Of a DNA stretch of 64,000 nucleotides, positions 47,268 through 56,758 are shown one piece after another. The stretch is from NCBI RefSeq assembly GCF_011493005.1, contig NZ_CP049156.1, forward strand, positions 3,286,001 through 3,350,000, written 5' to 3'. This DNA is from Caballeronia sp. SBC1 (GTDB lineage Bacteria > Pseudomonadota > Gammaproteobacteria > Burkholderiales > Burkholderiaceae). Position 1 is the stretch's first letter, and the number at the start of each line of letters is the position of its first letter. Under the pieces are notes generated by a model. It ran no database searches and was not told the DNA's origin. It was given only the letters and a program-made list of their open reading frames with translations. The translations under genes were made by a program, and so were the position numbers.

Positions 47268-47444
47268 TCAGAACCGCATGCCGGCGCCACATCCGCCGAA
47301 AGCACCGCCGTTCGTTGCACTGCCGCCGCAACCAAAAATCCCGCAGCCGGCAAGCAGCGCCGTTACACCCAGCACCGCCACCGCCAGCCTGAGACGACGC
47401 CAGTTACACGCCGCTCCCGCTTCACTTCTTGTTCGTTCCAACAT
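47268..47444 (-). CDS. Small lipoprotein, 58 residues
   Basis: The frame from ATG 47444 to the TGA at 47268 encodes a short lipoprotein: Arg-rich N-terminus, hydrophobic segment AVAVLGVTALLAGCG with a good lipobox (LLAGC, Cys34), and a Gly/Cys-rich tail (GIFGCGGSATNGG, FGGCGAGMRF). It is too short for usual gene callers. The pattern is like short Cys/Gly-rich lipoproteins I recall from Burkholderia, not checked. It lies just upstream of the NlpD-like gene in the same direction. Confidence 0.65.
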   Translation of the reverse strand: MLERTRSEAGAACNWRRLRLAVAVLGVTALLAGCGIFGCGGSATNGGAFGGCGAGMRF

Positions 47445-47691
47445 CAGCTATAAGACCTCGCCAACCTTCGCCAGCATAAAACATTTAACGTTTGTTCACG
47501 AAACGCCGGAATCGTTCATCTCGATATTCGAAACACCGAGCCGACAATTCGGCATTCTAACCTTTTACGTTTTGGCGGCGAAGACGCCAGCGGGCCCAGC
47601 ACCGTGCCCGTGATAGCCGCGCTTTCAAAGTGCCGGCCCGGCGACTTCGAAAGCGCTTTCGGCTCAATCAACCTGACTCAATCAATCTGGC

Positions 47692-48351
47692 TCAATTGCT
47701 CGCTTTACGCCGCATGACTTTCCACAATGCGCCCAGCGCGATCGGCACGATTGCCGCGCACACGCCGACCAGCGCGATCACGTTCAGATACTGGCGAATA
47801 AACGGGATATTGCCGAAAAAATAGCCGAGCAGCACAAGCAGCAATACCCAGATCAATGCGCCGAGTATGTTGAACAATTGAAAACGCGAGGCTTTCATCG
47901 CCGATGCGCCTGCCACAAAGGGCGCGAACGTCCGCACGATCGGCACGAAGCGCGCGAGCACGATGGTTTTGCCGCCGTGCCGTTCGTAGAAACCTTGCGT
48001 CTTGCGGAGCGCTTCGCGATCGAGGAAACGTTCGAGCACGGGAATGTGGGTATCGAATACCTTGGGGCCGATCGCGCGGCCAATCCAGTAATTCACCGTG
48101 TTCCCGAGGATGGCCGCGATCAGCAGCAGGACAATCAGCGCACCAAGATCCATCGATCCGCTCGCGGCGAACGCGCCACCAATGAACAGCAGCGAGTCGC
48201 CCGGCAGGAACGGAAACACCACGAGCCCCGTTTCACAGAAAACGATCAGGAACAGCACCGCGTACACCCAGCCGCCGTAATGCTGGATGAAAAAACCGAG
48301 CGATTTGTCGATGTGGAGAATAAGACTCAGGAATGACAGCAGCGTATCCAA
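47692..48351 (-). CDS. DedA family membrane protein
   Basis: A 219-residue inner-membrane protein of the DedA/SNARE-associated family. FCETGLVVFPFLPGDSLLF (residues about 40-58) and GRFVPIVRTFAPFVAGAS-type sequence (here ARFVPIVRTFAPFVAGASAM, about 131) are the signatures, with Arg in the reentrant loop. Members flip or transport lipid carriers such as undecaprenyl phosphate or maintain the proton gradient. It is divergent from mutL, 302 bp apart, in which I see no further gene. Confidence 0.92.
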   Translation of the reverse strand: MDTLLSFLSLILHIDKSLGFFIQHYGGWVYAVLFLIVFCETGLVVFPFLPGDSLLFIGGAFAASGSMDLGALIVLLLIAAILGNTVNYWIGRAIGPKVFDTHIPVLERFLDREALRKTQGFYERHGGKTIVLARFVPIVRTFAPFVAGASAMKASRFQLFNILGALIWVLLLVLLGYFFGNIPFIRQYLNVIALVGVCAAIVPIALGALWKVMRRKASN

Positions 48352-48653
48352 AAGGGGGCCTCGATCAGGACGGAATTAGCGGAAAATCAGGAACAGCAGC
48401 GTGCATGCACGGGCATATCGTTGCAAAAACGTTGCGATAAAAACAGTCGCGCCATGATACCGAACTCGACGCCGGAAAATTCGCGAAGCGCAGGTTCATT
48501 GCCGGGTTTTAGTGCTAATTGGCCCGTTTGCGCCGCTCCAGAACGCGCTCCGGAACGCGTAGAACAGCAGGCCGTTCGGTAACTGGCAAACGCGTAGTGG
48601 GAGACCGAACGGCGGTGAAATCGTTCACGGGCGCGAAGCTTTATAATTTCGGC

Positions 48654-50654
48654 ATGCCCGATCTCATCGATTCATCCGACACCGTTTCCAACTCCTCCGC
48701 CCCCGCCGGGCGCTTGCCGCGCGCCATTCAGCAGTTGCCCGACCAGCTGATCAGCCAGATCGCGGCGGGCGAGGTGGTCGAAAGGCCGGCGTCGGTGGTG
48801 AAGGAACTGCTCGAAAATGCGGTGGACGCCGGCGCGTCGAGCTTGCGGATCACGCTCGACGAAGGCGGCGTGAAGCGGATCATGATCGTCGACGATGGCT
48901 GCGGCATCCCTCCGGCCGAGCTTCCGTTGGCGTTGTTGCGCCACGCCACCAGCAAGATCCGCTCGCTTGCCGAGCTGGAAGCTGTGGCGTCGCTGGGGTT
49001 TCGCGGTGAAGCGCTGGCATCGATTGCATCGGTGGCAGAGCTTTTTATCACCAGCCGCACGGCGGCGTGCGCGCATGCAACCCGGATCGACGCCCAGACC
49101 GGAGCGATCTCGCCAGCGGCCGGGACTATCGGCACGACCATGGAAGTGCGCGAGCTGTATTTCAACACGCCCGCGCGCCGTAAATTCCTGAAAAGCGAGC
49201 AGACCGAACTCGGGCATTGCCTGGAAGTGATCCGGCGCATGGCGCTGGCACGGCCGGACATTGCTATATCGGTGATTCATAACGGTAAAGCGGTCGAGCA
49301 CTGGAACGCGTCGGACCCGTCCACTCGCGTGGCGAAAATTCTCGGCGATGTATTCGCCACCGCGCATCTGCCGCTCGACGAACGCGCCGGGCCGCTGGCC
49401 GTGTACGGCTGCGCCGGTCTGCCGACGGCGAGCCGCGGCCGCGCCGACCAGCAGTACTTCTTCGTCAACGGCCGGTTCGTGCGCGACAAGCTGCTGACGC
49501 ACGCCGTGCGCGCCGCGTACGAGGACGTGTTGCACGGCAACCGCTATCCGGCGTATGTGCTGTTCCTCGATCTGCCGCCTGAATCCGTCGATGTGAACGT
49601 GCACCCGTCGAAGATCGAAGTGCGTTTCCGCGATTCGCGCTCGATTCATCAGTACGTGTTCCATGCCGTGCAGCGTGCGCTGGCGCGTAACGCGGGGGCT
49701 TCGCCGGAAACGACGGCCGGTGGGCACGCGGCGCAGCTCCAGCCAACGGGAGTCGCTTCGTTCAGCGCGCGGCCTTACGCGGGTGCGGGCTTCGGCGCGC
49801 AGGGCAGCGATTCCATGCCCGGGCCGGGACAGAAGACCGACAACAGCACGAACTGGCTGCGGCAATCGCGGATGACTCAGGGCAATCTGCCGGTCGCGCA
49901 GCCACTCGCGCTGTACGACGCGTTATTCGGCCGCCGCGACGTGAACGCCGGCATGCCGGAGGGCACGACGCTTGCCGCTGGCGTCGGCACGACAGACGCC
50001 TATTCGCCAAATCAGGCCAGTACACCGCTCTATGCCTCGATGCCCGGTGCGCCGGATATCGTTGCCGACGAGCAGCCGCTTGGCTTCGCGCTGGGCCAGA
50101 TTCATGGCATCTACGTGCTGGCGCAGAACGCGCAAGGCTTGATCATCGTCGACATGCATGCGGCCCACGAGCGGATCCTTTACGAGCAGTTCAAGAACTC
50201 GCTGGCTGACCGGGCGATCGCGGTGCAGCCGCTGCTGATTCCTGTGACGATGACCGTCGATGCCGTGGAAATGGGCGTGGTCGAGGAAGAACGCGAAGTG
50301 CTGGACGCGTTGGGATTCGACCTGGCGATTCTGTCGCCGGGCTCGATTGCGATCCGTGCGGTCCCTGCCCTGCTGAAAGACGCCGATTTGCAGTCGCTCG
50401 CGCGCGCGGTGATTTCGGATTTACAGGCTTACGGCGGCTCGCGGGTATTGACCGAGCGTCAGCATGAATTGCTCGGCACGCTGGCGTGCCATCACGCGGT
50501 ACGGGCAAACCGGCGGCTGACGCTGGACGAGATGAACGGCCTGTTGCGCCAGATGGAAGCCACCGAGCGCGGCGACCAGTGCAACCACGGTCGCCCGACG
50601 TGGTTCCAGTTGACGCTCGGCGATCTCGATCGACTTTTCATGCGCGGCCAATGA
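48654..50654 (+). CDS. mutL: DNA mismatch repair protein MutL
   Basis: A 666-residue protein: N-terminal GHKL ATPase with [19 protein letters not shown] and [16 protein letters not shown] (about 55-130), transducer domain to about 330, a variable linker (about 345-470) and a C-terminal dimerisation domain with [18 protein letters not shown] near 500. ATG 48654 lies just after a TATAAT (48642-48647) and is the usual start; the frame continues 45 codons upstream. The TGA overlaps the miaA ATG (ATGA), so mutL and miaA are coupled. Confidence 0.97.
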   Translation: MPDLIDSSDTVSNSSAPAGRLPRAIQQLPDQLISQIAAGEVVERPASVVKELLENAVDAGASSLRITLDEGGVKRIMIVDDGCGIPPAELPLALLRHATSKIRSLAELEAVASLGFRGEALASIASVAELFITSRTAACAHATRIDAQTGAISPAAGTIGTTMEVRELYFNTPARRKFLKSEQTELGHCLEVIRRMALARPDIAISVIHNGKAVEHWNASDPSTRVAKILGDVFATAHLPLDERAGPLAVYGCAGLPTASRGRADQQYFFVNGRFVRDKLLTHAVRAAYEDVLHGNRYPAYVLFLDLPPESVDVNVHPSKIEVRFRDSRSIHQYVFHAVQRALARNAGASPETTAGGHAAQLQPTGVASFSARPYAGAGFGAQGSDSMPGPGQKTDNSTNWLRQSRMTQGNLPVAQPLALYDALFGRRDVNAGMPEGTTLAAGVGTTDAYSPNQASTPLYASMPGAPDIVADEQPLGFALGQIHGIYVLAQNAQGLIIVDMHAAHERILYEQFKNSLADRAIAVQPLLIPVTMTVDAVEMGVVEEEREVLDALGFDLAILSPGSIAIRAVPALLKDADLQSLARAVISDLQAYGGSRVLTERQHELLGTLACHHAVRANRRLTLDEMNGLLRQMEATERGDQCNHGRPTWFQLTLGDLDRLFMRGQ

Positions 50655-51589
50655 GCACGCGGCGGATTGCTTGTTTGCTAGGGCCAACGGCATCGGGAAA
50701 GACCGCAGCGGCGCTCGCGTTTGCGCAGCGCCAGCCGGTGGAAATCATCAGCGTGGATTCGGCGCTGGTTTATCGCGGCATGGATATAGGCACGGCTAAG
50801 CCGACGCAGGAAGAACTGGCACTGGCACCGCATCATCTGATCGATATCATCGATCCGACCGAGTCGTATTCGGCGGCGCAATTCCGGACGGATGCTTTGA
50901 AGCTGGTGGCGGAAATTGAATCACGCGGCCGAATCCCGTTGTTGGTCGGCGGGACGATGTTGTATTACATGGCCCTGACGCGCGGATTAAACGATTTGCC
51001 GGAGGCGAATCCGGAAATGCGCGCCGAACTCGACGCACAAGCCGCACGAGACGGCTGGCCGGCTTTACATGCGCGATTGGCTCTGATTGATTCAGAAACG
51101 GCAGCGCGACTTGCCCCGAACGATTCGCAGCGAATCCAGCGCGCGCTGGAAGTGTTCATGCTGACCGGCAGACCTCTATCCGCGATATTAAAAGACCCGA
51201 AAAAGAGCCAGGAAAGCGAACCTGAATTCGTTCCTATTGCGTTAGAGCCATCGGATAGAAGCGTATTGCATGGCCGGATAGAAAAACGCTTTGACCAGAT
51301 GCTGAAGGCGGGTCTGATAGAAGAAGTCGAAAGCCTGCGCGCGCGGGGTGACTTAACGCCGAGCATGCCATCGATGCGCTGTGTGGGATACCGGCAAGTC
51401 TGGGAATATCTGGACCGAACAATCGACTACGCGACCATGCGCGATAAGGGCGTGTTCGCGACGCGCCAGTTGTGCAAACGTCAGCTGACGTGGCTGAGAA
51501 GCATCGAGGATCGGCGGATTGTGGATTGCACGGGAGAAAATGCGACGGAAGCCGCCCTCGTTGAAATCAAACGCGCAGTTCAAATGTAG
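50651..51589 (+). CDS. miaA: tRNA dimethylallyltransferase MiaA
   Basis: A 312-residue enzyme that adds dimethylallyl to A37 of tRNAs reading U-starting codons. [15 protein letters not shown] (residues 10-24) is the P-loop; [16 protein letters not shown] and [13 protein letters not shown] are family motifs. It starts in ATGA with the mutL stop. miaA-mutL is a conserved pair. No terminator hairpin follows; the sequence becomes AT-richer and the accessory island begins within 100 bp. Confidence 0.97.
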   Translation: MSTRRIACLLGPTASGKTAAALAFAQRQPVEIISVDSALVYRGMDIGTAKPTQEELALAPHHLIDIIDPTESYSAAQFRTDALKLVAEIESRGRIPLLVGGTMLYYMALTRGLNDLPEANPEMRAELDAQAARDGWPALHARLALIDSETAARLAPNDSQRIQRALEVFMLTGRPLSAILKDPKKSQESEPEFVPIALEPSDRSVLHGRIEKRFDQMLKAGLIEEVESLRARGDLTPSMPSMRCVGYRQVWEYLDRTIDYATMRDKGVFATRQLCKRQLTWLRSIEDRRIVDCTGENATEAALVEIKRAVQM

Positions 51590-52143
51590 CGCATTAGGCG
51601 CATACAAAGTCGCGCGCTGATGGCCCACGATTATTCGTGCGACGCCTGTCGGCTACAAACAACCGAACGACCGAATGACCACTATCCCGCGGGCTTGTGA
51701 AGAACATATCGACTTCATTCATTTCGGACTGCAAAACAATTTCGCAACTGATGCAGCAGCCCGGTTCTATCAGCCATCTCGAAAAAATCAGGCAGCCGGA
51801 CAGTCGTTTTCAAATCGTCAATATCAGCCAATGGCAGTCGTATCACGCTACTTTAATGGACAGCACGATCCGGCCTGCTCCAACAGGTCGACTGCCGACC
51901 TGAATCAGACAGCAAGCATCAAAATGACGCACGGACTCTTCCGCCCGGTGGCTTACCATGCACATGTTCACGATTGTTTTTCACTAAGAACTGTCTCATG
52001 AAAGGGAGAACTCTCCTTGGCCCATCTCGCACGCAGATGAACCAACATCATCTGCGTCCACTCACACATCGTCGTCGAATTCGGTACTGGCCCTGACATC
52101 GGTACAGGTATGCCATTAAGCATAACGCCACCGTGTCAACGCA
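51590..52143. other. 554-bp AT-richer stretch without a recognisable gene
   Basis: It opens the accessory island downstream of miaA. Two overlapping plus-strand frames (about 51675-52001 and 51697-51903) exist but resemble nothing I know, and their sequence is rich in stop-neighbour codons. It may be decayed DNA from the insertion event. Confidence 0.45.
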
Positions 52144-52458
52144 ATGATCATCGGCGAAAACGTCAAACTGAATCTGGGCGCCATCAGTCACAACCGCTTC
52201 TACAACATGGTCGAAAAACGCTCCGGCGAATGGAAACAGCTGCACCGCTAGAACGTGCATGACCTTGCCAGCTTCACCTTCCCGCTGGGACTGGTCGATA
52301 TTGACTAGAGCACCGTGGCGAGATACTCGCGAGATACGCCGCGCTGGCCTACATGATCGAAAAAAGCGGCTTTCCGGTCAAACGCGTGTTTGCCACGCGC
52401 GGGTGTGAACTGGAACCAAAAGATGAAGGCGGACGGGCTGCACTGGCTTGCTGCTTGA
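52144..52458 (+). pseudogene. NTF2-like (SnoaL-fold) protein remnant
   Basis: Frame 1 reads GAISHNRFYNMVEKRSGEWK, then hits TAG, then continues ASFTFPLGLVDID and a second TAG; after a one-base slip it goes on with YAALAYMIEKSGFPVKRVFA and, after another slip, KMKADGLHWLAA and a stop. These pieces are in the order of an NTF2-like protein. Two in-frame stops and two frameshifts make it a pseudogene; the N-terminus is also missing or unrecognisable. Confidence 0.75.
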
Positions 52459-52491
52459 GCCATTTTTTGAATTATTTTGAGGGAATCGGTC

Positions 52492-53310
52492 ATGAAAACA
52501 TCCGCCACTGTACATACCGAAGGCGCTGACATTGCTTATGACGTTGAAGGCCAAGGGCCGTTATTGCTGCTGGTGGTTGGCGGCAATGGCGACAGCCGCC
52601 GCTTCACTCGGCTTTCTGCCCAGCTGGCTGACCGTTACACCGTGATCCGTTACGACCGCCGTGCCAACTTTCGCAGCACCGGCGACACACAAATTGAGAT
52701 GGACATGGCGCAACAGGGGCGCGACGCCGCAGCCATCATTCGCGCACGGGGGACAGAACCGGCTTATGTATTTGGCAACAGCGCCGGGGCCAACATTGCG
52801 TTGAAGTTGACGCAGGATCACCCGCAATTGGTGCGTGGCCTGGTCGATCATGAGCCGCCAATCACTGACTTCTTGCCAGAGACCGAGGCCACACCGTGGC
52901 GGAAATTTTTCACCCGCGTGTACGACACTTACAAAACAAAGGGTGGAGCCGAGGCGATGAAACTGTTCAACACCTCGTTCGTCGGGCTGGATCTGAATGC
53001 CTCTGTGCCGGGGGATCAGGGTAGCGAGTTTGAACGCTTTCTAGCGCACGAATTCAACATAATCAACAGCTTCGTCCCCGACCTCGACGCCCTGCGCCGC
53101 GGCGGCGTGCCAATGGTCACCGCCAGAGGCCAGGCCAGCAGTAATGCATTTTATGCACAGACGGCGCGCGAACTGGCACGACAACTACCTTGCCCATGCA
53201 TTGAGATGAGTGGCCATCATCTGAGCTACGCTACTGACCCGGTCGTGTTCGCCAATGAGTTGAACCAGATTCTGAACTCCCTGCCTGCGCGCCACGCATC
53301 ACTTTCTTAG
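52492..53310 (+). CDS. Alpha/beta hydrolase
   Basis: A 272-residue hydrolase. The nucleophile elbow is YVFGNSAGANIALK with Ser near 97; the acid and His positions are likely in the later MVTARGQ and SGHHLSYATDP regions. The oxyanion region is LLLVVGGNGDSRRF. GAGGG lies 8 bp before ATG 52492. It is 10 bp upstream of an amidohydrolase gene and clearly in one operon with it, suggesting hydrolysis and processing of one compound. No substrate can be read from the sequence. Confidence 0.85.
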   Translation: MKTSATVHTEGADIAYDVEGQGPLLLLVVGGNGDSRRFTRLSAQLADRYTVIRYDRRANFRSTGDTQIEMDMAQQGRDAAAIIRARGTEPAYVFGNSAGANIALKLTQDHPQLVRGLVDHEPPITDFLPETEATPWRKFFTRVYDTYKTKGGAEAMKLFNTSFVGLDLNASVPGDQGSEFERFLAHEFNIINSFVPDLDALRRGGVPMVTARGQASSNAFYAQTARELARQLPCPCIEMSGHHLSYATDPVVFANELNQILNSLPARHASLS

Positions 53311-53320
53311 GATATCTAAG

Positions 53321-54334
53321 ATGAAGATCATAAGTATTGAAGAACACGTCTCCGACACTGCCCTCGCCCAAGCCTGTCAGAAAGCTCAATCGGCCGAGGC
53401 TCCTTACTTTGCCGACTGGGTACGCCAGTCGAAGGATGACCCGGCATCGCGTATGGCTAGCGCCGCGACAGCCGTGACGCTGGCCACGGAGTTTGGGGAG
53501 CAACGGCTGGCGGACATGGACGCCAACGGTATCGACATGCAGATATTGTCGTACAGCAATTCTCCACAACTCCTGGCCCCGGCCGAAGCAGTACCGCTGA
53601 CGCGCAATGCCAATGACAAACTGGCTGCGGCGGTCAAAGCCCATCCCAGCCGTTTCGGCGCGTTCGCCGCTCTGCCCTGGTCAGACCCACAGGCTGCGGC
53701 GGCCGAACTGGAACGCTGCATCAACACGCTCGGCTTTCAGGGCGCGATGATCACCGGGCGGCCCGGCGACACTTTTCTCGACGACCCGCGTTATGCGCCG
53801 GTGCTTGCTACCGCTGCAAAGCTGAATGTGCCGCTCTACACTCACCCCGGCGTGCCGATGCCCGTCGTGCAGCAAGCGTACTATGCAGGGCTCGATCCCG
53901 CTGTCAGTGCCCGTTTTTCGATGTTCGGGTGGGGTTGGCATGTTGAGCCCGGCGTGCAACTGGTGCGCATGATACTGGCCGGGGTGTTTGACAGACACCC
54001 GACGCTGCAAATCATTGCCGGACACTGGGGTGAGATGGTGCCGTTCTTTCTGGCACGGCTGGATGAAACGATGCCACCGAATATCACTGGCCTGTCGCGG
54101 ACCATCACCGAGACATTTATCCAGCATATACACGTCACGCCCAGCGGCATGTTTAACCTGCCGCACTTACAGTTCACGCTGCAGGTGATGGGGGCCGATC
54201 GCATCATCTACGCCGTGGATTATCCCTACCTGACCAACCGGGGGGCGCGGTCGTTTCTGGAAAATGCGCCGATCTGTCAGGCTGACAAAGAAAAGATCGC
54301 ACATGGCAACGCAGAAAAACTGTTCAAACTGTAA
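53321..54334 (+). CDS. Amidohydrolase family 2 protein (ACMSD/decarboxylase-like)
   Basis: A 337-residue TIM barrel of the metal-dependent amidohydrolase 2 family. The N-terminal IEEHVS has the E-x-H metal pair, LYTHPGVP the second His, GHWGEMVPFFLARLDE the third, and IYAVDYPYL the catalytic Asp. Its relatives include gamma-resorcylate and 2-amino-3-carboxymuconate semialdehyde decarboxylases, so it may be a decarboxylase rather than a hydrolase. It follows the hydrolase gene with 10 bp between them. Confidence 0.88.
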   Translation: MKIISIEEHVSDTALAQACQKAQSAEAPYFADWVRQSKDDPASRMASAATAVTLATEFGEQRLADMDANGIDMQILSYSNSPQLLAPAEAVPLTRNANDKLAAAVKAHPSRFGAFAALPWSDPQAAAAELERCINTLGFQGAMITGRPGDTFLDDPRYAPVLATAAKLNVPLYTHPGVPMPVVQQAYYAGLDPAVSARFSMFGWGWHVEPGVQLVRMILAGVFDRHPTLQIIAGHWGEMVPFFLARLDETMPPNITGLSRTITETFIQHIHVTPSGMFNLPHLQFTLQVMGADRIIYAVDYPYLTNRGARSFLENAPICQADKEKIAHGNAEKLFKL

Positions 54335-54344
54335 ATGGCGATCC

Positions 54345-54735
54345 ATGAAAATTTCACCCAATACCCTCCTCGTCACCAAAAACTCCGGTAACGCGGCTAC
54401 AGATTCTGGAAGAAGCCACCGGCGCCGGTCCACGCCGCACTAAACCAAGCCCGCAGGAACTCAAGGACGGACTCGCCTCTTTCTATTACGACCTGACCGC
54501 GAGCACCTCCGCGGCGCAACTCTACGCGCTCCAGCAACGGGTGCCGGCCTCACCGCTGCTGATCGGCTTCGATAACCCATTTATGCCTGCATCCACTTTC
54601 GGCTCCCCCATTGCGGATGGAGAAAGCTGGGAGGGATTCAGCAATGAAGATTTGTCGCTGCTGGCCTATGGAAATGCCATACGACTCTTCCCCGATATTT
54701 TCGAACGCATGCAAAAAACCGCTGCAATTAAGTAA
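54345..54735 (+). pseudogene. Mosaic remnant: SDR start joined to an amidohydrolase C-terminus
   Basis: The first frame (ATG 54345, MKISPNTLLVTKNSGN) looks like the start of a short-chain dehydrogenase that fails at its glycine motif and stops by 54443. A different frame from 54397 (LQILEEATGAGPRR...) encodes the last about 110 residues of an amidohydrolase 2 protein (FYYDLTAS, LLIGFDNPF, LAYGNAIRLFPD) and stops at 54735. The fragments come from two genes and overlap, so a deletion joined them. Confidence 0.7.
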
Positions 54736-54744
54736 GGAATCGCA

Positions 54745-55716
54745 ATGATAATCAAACGTCTTGGCAAGAACGGGCCGCCGGTTTCCGCGCTGGGCTTGGG
54801 CTGCATGACGCCGAAAAAATCCGGCAGCGACGAGGAAAGCATCGCCACCCTCCAGGCAGCGCTGGATGCGGGCCTCAATTTTCTGGACACCGCCGACTTC
54901 TACGGCATGGGTTATAGCGAATCCCTGATCGGCCGTGCGCTCAAGGGACGGAGGGATCAGGCCTTTCTCAGCGTCAAATGCGGTGCCATGTTCTCACCGT
55001 CGGGCGCTTTTCTCGGCCTTGACGGGCGGCCAGCTTCAGTCAAAAATTTCGCGGCCTACTCGCTGCAACGCTTGGACGTGGAGGTGATAGATCTCTACCA
55101 GCCGTGTCGGCTCGATCCGTCGGTACCCTATGAAGAAACCATCGGTGCCGTCGCCGACCTGATCAAAGAAGGCAAAGTCCGCTATCTGGGCGTGTCCGAA
55201 GTGGGCGCGGACAATCTGCGCCGAGCGCACAGTGTCCATCCCGTCAGTGCACTGGAAATCGAATATTCACTGGCGTGCCGCTTTATCGAGGCGGAAATCC
55301 TGCCCACCGCACGCGAGTTAGGCATCGCCGTTGTCCCTTACCGCGTCCTGGCCGACGGCCTGCTGAGCGGGGCAGCGGCGGGTACGTTCACCAAGAGCGA
55401 CGCCTACCTGCAGCCGCCACGCCTGCAGGGAGACAACCTCCAACATAACCTCGCCAAGGTCGCGTTCCTGCAAAAGATGGCCGCTGACAAGGGCTATACG
55501 GCGGCACAACTGGCCGTGGCGTGGCTGCTTTCCCGCGGCGACGACATCATCCCGATAGTCGGCATGAGCCGGCGTTCGCGTCTGACGGAAAATTTGCAGA
55601 CGCTCTCCATCCGCTTCAGTGCGGATGAACTGGCGGAGCTTGATCAAGCCTTCGCGCCCGGAGCGATCCTTGGTGATCGTTATCCAGCCTTTGTGCAGAA
55701 GTTTGCGGCGCAATGA
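54745..55716 (+). CDS. Aldo/keto reductase
   Basis: A 323-residue (beta/alpha)8 reductase that uses NADPH. The active site has Asp and Tyr in FLDTADFYGMGYSE and Lys in LSVKCG. The usual His of the AKR tetrad is Cys in DLYQPCRLDPS; some relatives of this subfamily also lack the His. GISEVG-type strand (LGVSEVGADNLRRAH) and WLLSRGDDIIPIVGM are family signatures. The gene closes the accessory island; it converges with pyrF 47 bp away. Confidence 0.9.
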   Translation: MIIKRLGKNGPPVSALGLGCMTPKKSGSDEESIATLQAALDAGLNFLDTADFYGMGYSESLIGRALKGRRDQAFLSVKCGAMFSPSGAFLGLDGRPASVKNFAAYSLQRLDVEVIDLYQPCRLDPSVPYEETIGAVADLIKEGKVRYLGVSEVGADNLRRAHSVHPVSALEIEYSLACRFIEAEILPTARELGIAVVPYRVLADGLLSGAAAGTFTKSDAYLQPPRLQGDNLQHNLAKVAFLQKMAADKGYTAAQLAVAWLLSRGDDIIPIVGMSRRSRLTENLQTLSIRFSADELAELDQAFAPGAILGDRYPAFVQKFAAQ

Positions 55717-55763
55717 ACTGCAAGCGTGGGTAGGAAACCGGCACGGTTAAGCGTTCGGCAACA

Positions 55764-56579
55764 TCAACCTACTGCATTAATAGCATCTCTCGTAAGCTTC
55801 GCAACTTCGGCGGCGGCATCGGCGAAATCATCGCCCTTGCCGGCATAAATAATCGCGCGCGAAGAATTAATCAGCATTCCACCTTTACCCGAAGAATCGC
55901 GCCCGGCACGGACGGTCGCTTCAACATCGCCGCCTTGAGCGCCAATGCCTGGAATCAAAAGCGGCATATCGCCAACAATAGAACGCACGACTTCGATCTC
56001 ACGAGGAAAAGTCGCCCCAACGACCAGTCCTAATTGGCCACTCGCATTCCACTTCTCGGCAGCGAGCCGCGCCACGATCTGATAAAGCGGCGTTCCATCG
56101 ACGTTAAGAAACTGCAGATCCGAGCCACCGGCATTCGACGTGCGGCACAGAACGATCACGCCCTTCCCGTCATGCTCGAGATACGGCTGAACCGAATCAA
56201 ACCCCATATACGGATTAACCGTGACGGCATCGGCTTTGTATCGATCAAATGCTTCGATTGCATATTGCTCGGCGGTGCTGCCAATATCGCCGCGTTTGGC
56301 GTCCAGGATCACCGGCAATCCCGGATGCTCAGCGTGAATATGCGCAATCAGCCGCTCAAGCTGATCCTCCGCCCGATGCGCCGAAAAATACGCAATTTGC
56401 GGTTTGAACGAGCAGGCAAACGGCGCCGTAGCATCAACAATTTGACGGCAAAAATCGAAGATCGAATCAGCACGCCCTTTCAATGCACCCGGAAACCGTG
56501 ACGGTTCCGGATCAAGCCCGACACAGAGTAACGACTGGGTCCGCGACCACGCGGCATTGAGCGATTCGATAAAAGACAT
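55764..56579 (-). CDS. pyrF: Orotidine 5'-phosphate decarboxylase
   Basis: A 271-residue decarboxylase of the type 2 group, which makes UMP. The catalytic Lys lies in [18 protein letters not shown], and [15 protein letters not shown] and [14 protein letters not shown] are signatures. ATG 56579 begins [14 protein letters not shown] 56585 is two codons upstream. It marks the return to core chromosome after the accessory island. A 3' repeat of the neighbouring epimerase gene lies in its upstream gap. Confidence 0.96.
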   Translation of the reverse strand: MSFIESLNAAWSRTQSLLCVGLDPEPSRFPGALKGRADSIFDFCRQIVDATAPFACSFKPQIAYFSAHRAEDQLERLIAHIHAEHPGLPVILDAKRGDIGSTAEQYAIEAFDRYKADAVTVNPYMGFDSVQPYLEHDGKGVIVLCRTSNAGGSDLQFLNVDGTPLYQIVARLAAEKWNASGQLGLVVGATFPREIEVVRSIVGDMPLLIPGIGAQGGDVEATVRAGRDSSGKGGMLINSSRAIIYAGKGDDFADAAAEVAKLTRDAINAVG

Positions 56580-56758
56580 GGGCATCCAGGGCGAGAGGGC
56601 AAATAAGCGATCCCGCATTTTAACGCGCCGCCGTGCGGTTTCTTGACGAGCGGCTTTGGGCCAGCCGCTAACCCCTAACCCCTCATCTCACCGCCGCCGT
56701 CTTGCGCGTCGCGCGGCTACGGGCCAGCCGCTAACGCCTAGCGCCCACCGCTAACCCC

